A stretch of 64,000 nucleotides of DNA from Struthidea cinerea. Lineage: Eukaryota; Chordata; Aves; Passeriformes; Corcoracidae. The notes beneath the pieces are model-generated. The model was not told the DNA's origin, did not search any database, and saw only the letters and a program-made list of their open reading frames with translations. The DNA is taken from NCBI GenBank assembly GCA_013397865.1, contig VZTI01000419.1:186001-250000 (forward strand), written 5' to 3'. Position numbers and translations under genes: made by a program. This document shows positions 58,645-64,000 of this stretch, in pieces. Position 1 is the first letter of the stretch. Each line of letters begins with the position of its first letter.

Positions 58645-61600
58645 TTCCACCCCACAGTGGACATGAGCAAGGGTCAATCCAGCCTGAGCCCATAACAAAA
58701 TCCCCCAGCTCCCACCAGCCTGGCCCACGGTTATGGAAAGGTACAAGCCCTGCAGCCACCTCAAACACACCTGAAATGAAGGCAGCAGGGGTGGGGAGGG
58801 CACACTGGGTCACCTGGGCCTTCCCACCACACCCCCCATCCCACCTGGCTTCCCCTGGCAAGGAGCCCTCCCCTGTGGCTCCCTCGCCCAGTGAATCCTC
58901 TCACTTCACACCACATCCACTCCTTAACGGTCTTTACATTCCAGTTCCTGCTTCCCTCTCTCCTCGCTGGCTGGGAACGTGCTGCTCGCCCACACACCTC
59001 TCACAGCGAGGGCTCCTCTCCAAGGATACAGTGGCTGAATCCACCCTTCTGCCTATGAGGACAGGCTGAAACCTCAGGTCAGGGTGTCAGCAGCTGCCCG
59101 GGGACACACAGCCAGCCAGCCAGCCAGACCATTCCCCCATCCACGCTGACACACTGCAAGCCCACTTCTGATGCATCTTGGAAGGTGGTGGAGACGTCAG
59201 CTGCTCCAGGCTCCCTCCTTGGCAGGGCTTTCACAGTCAGAGCACAGTGTGCCAGCTGTCTGATCCCTGATCCCGGGTCTGATCCCGGGTCTCTCACGCT
59301 CCAGGAACAGCTCCAGCACTTCAGGCTTTGCTCAGCTCTGAAGCAGCAATTGCACCGTGCCAGACAAGGGTCACCGACCCTGCTACAGCACAGCACAGCA
59401 CCCACAGCTCTCACTGCTCCCAGGGAGCTGCTGCAGCAGCCACGGCCAAGCCCCTCCATGAAATGAGAGAGACAGAGGCAGGCAGGGTCATAAACAAAAC
59501 CAGAGATAAATGGAGCTGGGCAGGGAGCAGCTCAGAGTTAAACCCAGGGCTCCTGGAGACACATCAAAGCACCACACTCATCTCTCGCAGCCAGTGTGCC
59601 CTCCCTGCTCCATCCACGCTGGGCTGCTTGCACCAGAAGGAGCCACCCGTGGCTCAGAGGCAGCAGTTCTGGTGTGGGACTTCCCAGCTGGCATTACCAG
59701 GCTGACCTCTGGGCAAGAAAACCTTTGATTTCTCCTTCCTGAGCCACTTGCTGCAGCAGACATCCAGGCAGAGCCACGGCACAGGCACCCTGCTGGGGCG
59801 GGGGCATCTGTGACCTGCCCAGACAGGACAGGAGGGAGAAAGAACAAACCCAGGAGCACCAGGATCCTCCTGCAGATGAGATTTTCACAGCACAGTTCTC
59901 AGCCCCATGTGTGCAGCCCTGCAGCATCCCTGGGAGCAAACCAGCTTCTGCAGCGCCTGGCTTGGGTGGGACCTGACTCATCTACCATGAGTCCATCCCC
60001 AACCTCCCATGCCAGGAGGTGCAGAAGAGTCTCCTCTTCAAAAACAGGACGTGATTTTCCACCCCAGTACACTGTACAACGACCCATGGATGGCATCTCT
60101 GAATGGCCTGGGCTGGGCACTGATTTGGGCAGTCAACAGAGGCAAACAGCACCAGCCCTAAAACTTCAGCTGTCCCCAGGCCACTCCTGGGCCCAAGGCC
60201 ATCTCCCCCAGCTCACAACTGGGGCTCTCATTCATCCCCAGCAAACCTGCAGCCACAGCCACGGCCCCGACAGCAAGTGGTCCAAAAATCTGATCCAATT
60301 TCACATGCAAGTCCCTCTGGGCAACGGAGACCAGAGCAAGTGCAGCAGCAGCTTGCAGGAAAGCACTTTGCTGAGCACAAGTGCACTGAAAGGACAATCC
60401 CCTGGGCTGGAGACCGCCTGGTGCCATTCAAGGAAAACAGCACACGTGGGCTATCCAAGCTCCTTTGTCACATCTCTCTAAAACAAATAATAAAAACTCT
60501 TCCAGCAAGAGACACAGCTGAGAAATTGGTATGCCTTTAATGCTTGGCTGGTCACCTGGAGGATTTGATCTAATTAAAATCTCTGAACCATGGAGCTTTT
60601 GCCAAGGAGCAGCTCCGGAGGTGAGGGAGCCTTCCTGGCTGCTGGGTGTGCCGCTCACTTCTCAGTGCTCCTGTTGCTCTGTCTCTGCTATCAATGATCC
60701 TGGCTTCAAGCTAACAAAAAAGCTCATTTAAAGGTTTGGAAAACTCAGCACAGATCTGTACAAATTACACTGTCAAGCCCAGGGAAAAGCAGCCTGAACA
60801 AAATAAACACAATGAGACAGACTGTGGAGTGCTCGCATGGGAAATTCAACCATGCTAATCTGCTCGTGGAGACAGGATGGTGGCACCTGCAACAAAATTC
60901 ACTGAAACGGGAGTCTGAGGCTGGGCCAGGGCCGGGCCAGCCTATGGTGACATCCCATAATGCTGCAGTGATGGCACAGATTTGGGTGTGCTCCACTGAT
61001 GAGATTAATCAGCCCCTATCCCAGGTCAGAAGCAGCCACAAGGCTACGGGGACTTGATACAAGCCCCGTGCAGCTTCCCGAAAGAGACCCCCGTGTGCTA
61101 AACAGCCCCAGTTTGCCCTGGGGGACCCAGCCTGGCAGTGGGGTCACAGCAAATCCCCTCCAGATGTGGCCCTCGCTGCACATCTGAGGTCCTTGTGCCT
61201 CCCAGCCGTGCTGCCCACATCCATCACACCCAGCTCTGTCAGTCTGTGGCTGAAGAGTAGCAAACAAGGCTGGGTAGAGGCCCACTGGGACTGATCCACG
61301 CAAGAAACTGCCCAGGCACTGGGACAGGCTGGGGTTAAGGGGCACACACTGTGCTCACGCTGGCCAAGAGGTGTGGAGCAGGGGTGAAGAGCTTGGGAAG
61401 ACCAGCAGGATTCACTTCTGCCCACAGGTGCCCTCAGCATCATCCCTGAGCAGCTCCTGAGGAAGCTCTGTCCCTTGAGAGGTGGGATCTGTCCTGTGGT
61501 GGGAGTTCCTGGACTTCCTGAGACGTGTGCCACCCATCCCAGACTGGGAGAGCCCCTCTGAGCAGCTCCAGGCATGGGCCACCAGCCCCTCTCCGTGTGG

Positions 61601-62635
61601 ATCCTGGAGATGGATCCCCCCTGCCCTGGCTCTGGGGTTGTGACTGTGCAAGCACAGATTCACTGCGCCAGTTCATCAGCCCAGCCCTTCCCTCTCGGTG
61701 TCTGGGGAGGGTGACCTTCGCTGGAGAGGGGAAACACAAAAGCAGGGGAGGGAAAGCCACCAGCAAACCTCCTCCCGAGGCTGCCTGCGCGCTGGAGAGA
61801 ACCTTGTCTGCCCCTTCGCATCTCCCTGTGCCGCAATCACCGCTTCCCACGAGGGGCTGGACATTATTACAGTCACAGCTGCTGAGCCTCAACAGCTCAT
61901 GGAGAGGGGAGCAGAGGAATTACACTGGGATCAGCTATTGGATCCAGTGAAAACCAAAATGAAGCTGATGCAGAGCCTGCTCAGCAGCAGGGCCTGCCTT
62001 GGGCAGGGCTTGAAGGCAAAGATGGGACCCAGCACCTTCCCCAAGCTGCCAGGTCAGGATGTTTGTGCCCTTCTTCCTTTTTTTCTTCCATTAAATCTCT
62101 TTGTGGAATCAGCAAGGCCTCAGGATGTGGATGACCGGCCAGAGGATGCCCAGGCAGGATGGAGGTGTCCTGGAGTAGAGATGGTCTCACAAGCTGGGGT
62201 CAGAGCCCCCCAGACAGCCTCTGCATGGCCCCCACTTCCCCAGCACCTGGCTGCTACGGACCTGCTCCTGGGATAGCTGCCCTTTATCCCTGGATGCTGG
62301 TTTGGGAATGCTGTGGAGCAGCACCAGTATGGCAGACTGAAAATCCAGCAGGGGCTTCTCTGCCATTTGCACTGGCAACCCATGGCATGGAAGCAGTTCC
62401 CACTTTGCAGACGAAGGGATTTTTGAAGAGCACTCTCTGTTAAGAGATACCCTCATTCCACTCCTCCTAGGACAACCCCAAGTGCACAAATTTAGGAGAG
62501 ACTTCTCAAAGTTTTTGCAGACTGAACATGCGATGGGTGTGGGAAGACTGAAAAGCAGCAACACAGCCCTGAGGCGACAGCAGCTCTGGAGTTAGGTGGG
62601 AACTTACAATAAGGCAGCAAAATTAGATTTAAATT

Positions 62636-62652
62636 AAAAAAAAAAAAAAAAA
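62636..62652. repeat. Poly(A) tract of 17
   Basis: A run of 17 A in the SIL1 intron, preceded by AGATTTAAATT. No retrocopy was recognised upstream. Confidence 0.9.
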
Positions 62653-64000
62653 GAAAGCAAGCCAAGTGGTGCAGAGGGACCCGGGGACTTGGAAGCACAG
62701 AGCAGGGCAGGCAGGCAAATGCCCTCGTCTCTCCTGCTCTGACAAGGACACACACAGAATATTTATTTCATGGCCTGCTTGTTGCAGAAACTGCATGAGA
62801 CCTTAGGAAAGAAAGAGTCACCTCCTCTCCTGGGCGTCCTGCTGAAGCCAGGTGGGGAAGGACCAAGCAGAGGTGTGGAGGGGAGTGGGATGGAGGGGCC
62901 GCCCCTGCCCGGGTGCTGGCACAGCACGTCTCCTGCCCTGGCATCTCCCCAGGCACCGGGAGCCGAGGCTGCAGGGCTGTGCTCTGAGGAAAGCCCCAGT
63001 GCTGGTGCACAGGCATGATAATCACTGGGCTAGACGGGGCTTAATGGGTCTCTGCTCTGCTCAGAACCAGCGCTCTGCGGCGCCACACGGGAAATCAAAC
63101 CCGGGGATCAAAGTCTGTAAGTCTCTGAAACAGCCTAAAAAATTTAGTGTAGTCCATTTAGCTTGTGCTATAACCTGAGGATCAGAAACAGGCAGCGAGG
63201 CAGCACTGCTTACCTTGCCCTCCCCCTCCTTCCCTTCCCCTCCCCAGTTTTCAGTCCAAAATCTGTTAATGGAGAAAACAAGAGCGAACCACCGGGACCA
63301 AAATGTGCCTTGTCTGGCTCCTGGGGCTCTCAAACCCTCTCACCTGGGTCACAGTTTGACAGGCAATGGAAAAGGTCATTTTTGTGAGTCCTGGAAACAA
63401 AGCAACACAACCAGGGTCACACTTGAAAAGGCCAATGACTTCTTCATCCTGCTCTCTGTTTGGAGGATTTCTGACAGCTCTTGTAAGCACAGTCATGTTA
63501 AAATTATTTGACAAATAATAGATAGAGAGATAAAACAGATCATTACAATGTCAGTAGTTCCAGCCTGAACTAGAGCTGTAAATCTGAGACTCTGAACAAG
63601 GGCAGAAGAGAGAGGCAGGGTGATCAGCAGCTCGTTAATACTTGCACGACTGAATTTCAGATTGCAGGTTTAAGAATAAAAGAATAAAAGCATTAAAACA
63701 GCTCAAGTGAGAAGCGACACATAAGCAGAACACGGTTTCCTCCTGCACTCCAAGCTCTGGCGATGGACTATCCCTGTGGGAAATGACCATGGAGCAGCTG
63801 CAGTGAGCCAGATGGCTCCGAATCCATGACTTCCCAGGTATCCACATCTCCTTCCAAACTTCCTGTCTGCCTTCTTAAGAGGAGGATAACTGGGACAACT
63901 CGATATCAACAGCCCTGCAGCCCCCTCGCCCTCCGAAACGACCCCCTGGCTCTGCCAGCAAATGACTCTGAGGCACAGGGTGGGTGAATCCCTTACAAAA

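Larger units (their letters stand above)
53130..64000 (-). other. SIL1: SIL1 gene, 3' part, gene span
   Basis: Three exons read right to left splice in frame: 97 bp, 165 bp and a 351-bp terminal coding exon. Together they give 203 complete codons matching the C-terminal half of SIL1, an ER-luminal armadillo-repeat protein. SIL1 releases ADP from BiP/HSPA5 as its nucleotide exchange factor; loss causes Marinesco-Sjogren syndrome in humans. The gene continues beyond the right edge. Its position after CTNNA1 in convergent orientation matches mammals. Exon numbers 8-10 follow the human scheme from memory. Confidence 0.95.
57973..64000 (-). other. SIL1: SIL1 intron 7 (partial)
   Basis: At least 6.0 kb, reaching the right edge. 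It holds one forward CR1 with a (TTCTA)n tail (58130-58644), a short (CCAG)n run near 59111-59128, a small direct duplication of TGATCCCGGGTC near 59270-59290 and a 17-A tract at 62636-62652. No upstream SIL1 exon or other gene was recognised. Confidence 0.8.

Noticed and set aside
57914..58666. Long open frames on both strands at 57914-58666
   Set aside because: They cover a CR1 3' noncoding region, and the translation does not resemble CR1 endonuclease or reverse transcriptase.
57973..64000. Upstream SIL1 exon in the right-hand flank
   Set aside because: The - strand frames were scanned for the expected block ending YAAFVLGAA and for the N-terminal part, with no match. A very divergent short exon cannot be excluded.
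1..64000. CRISPR arrays, operons, phage or plasmid elements
   Set aside because: Spliced vertebrate genes and CR1 elements show this is bird nuclear DNA; the tandem repeats seen have no spacer structure.

Overview
The window is vertebrate nuclear DNA, almost certainly from a bird. Short exons with GT/AG junctions and consistent codon phase sit in long introns. The interspersed repeats are CR1-type LINE 3' ends, the dominant avian retroelement, and no Alu, B1 or mammalian L1 elements were noticed. The species cannot be told by eye. No operon, phage, CRISPR or other bacterial feature is present.

Layout: positions 1-48490 hold the 3' half of CTNNA1 (alpha-E-catenin) on the + strand. Nine exons (15626-15718, 26670-26826, 32145-32345, 33410-33561, 36228-36338, 37791-37972, 38725-38830, 44565-44699, 47339-47626) join in frame to give 474 residues plus stop. 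These correspond to residues 433-906 of the 906-residue protein: the end of the M region, the phosphorylated linker and the whole actin-binding domain. A 3' UTR of about 0.85 kb follows, ending at an AATAAA at 48461. Positions 1-15625 are intronic; the 5' exons and the nested LRRTM2 gene known in other vertebrates are not in the window.

Positions 48490-53140 are a 4.6 kb tail-to-tail intergenic spacer with CpG-rich stretches and several AT-rich islands carrying octamer and homeodomain-type core motifs. These are candidate conserved noncoding elements, unproven. From 53140 to the right edge lies the 3' part of SIL1 on the - strand, the ER nucleotide exchange factor for BiP. Its last three exons (57876-57972, 55627-55791, 53247-53597) encode the C-terminal 203 residues, and a short 3' UTR with a - strand AATAAA follows. 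The CTNNA1/SIL1 convergent pair is conserved synteny with mammals, which supports both calls. The two genes share no pathway: one links cadherin-beta-catenin to actin, the other serves ER protein folding.

Repeats are about ten CR1 fragments, a pentanucleotide (TTCTA)n tract on one CR1 tail, a perfect 48-bp tandem duplication, a 17-bp minisatellite and several simple tracts. No previously undescribed biological system was found. The observations most worth checking are a perfect 13-bp hairpin centred on the CTNNA1 stop codon, two roughly 98% identical inverted CR1 copies 58 kb apart, a CpG-island-like block inside a SIL1 intron, and the motif-rich intergenic islands.
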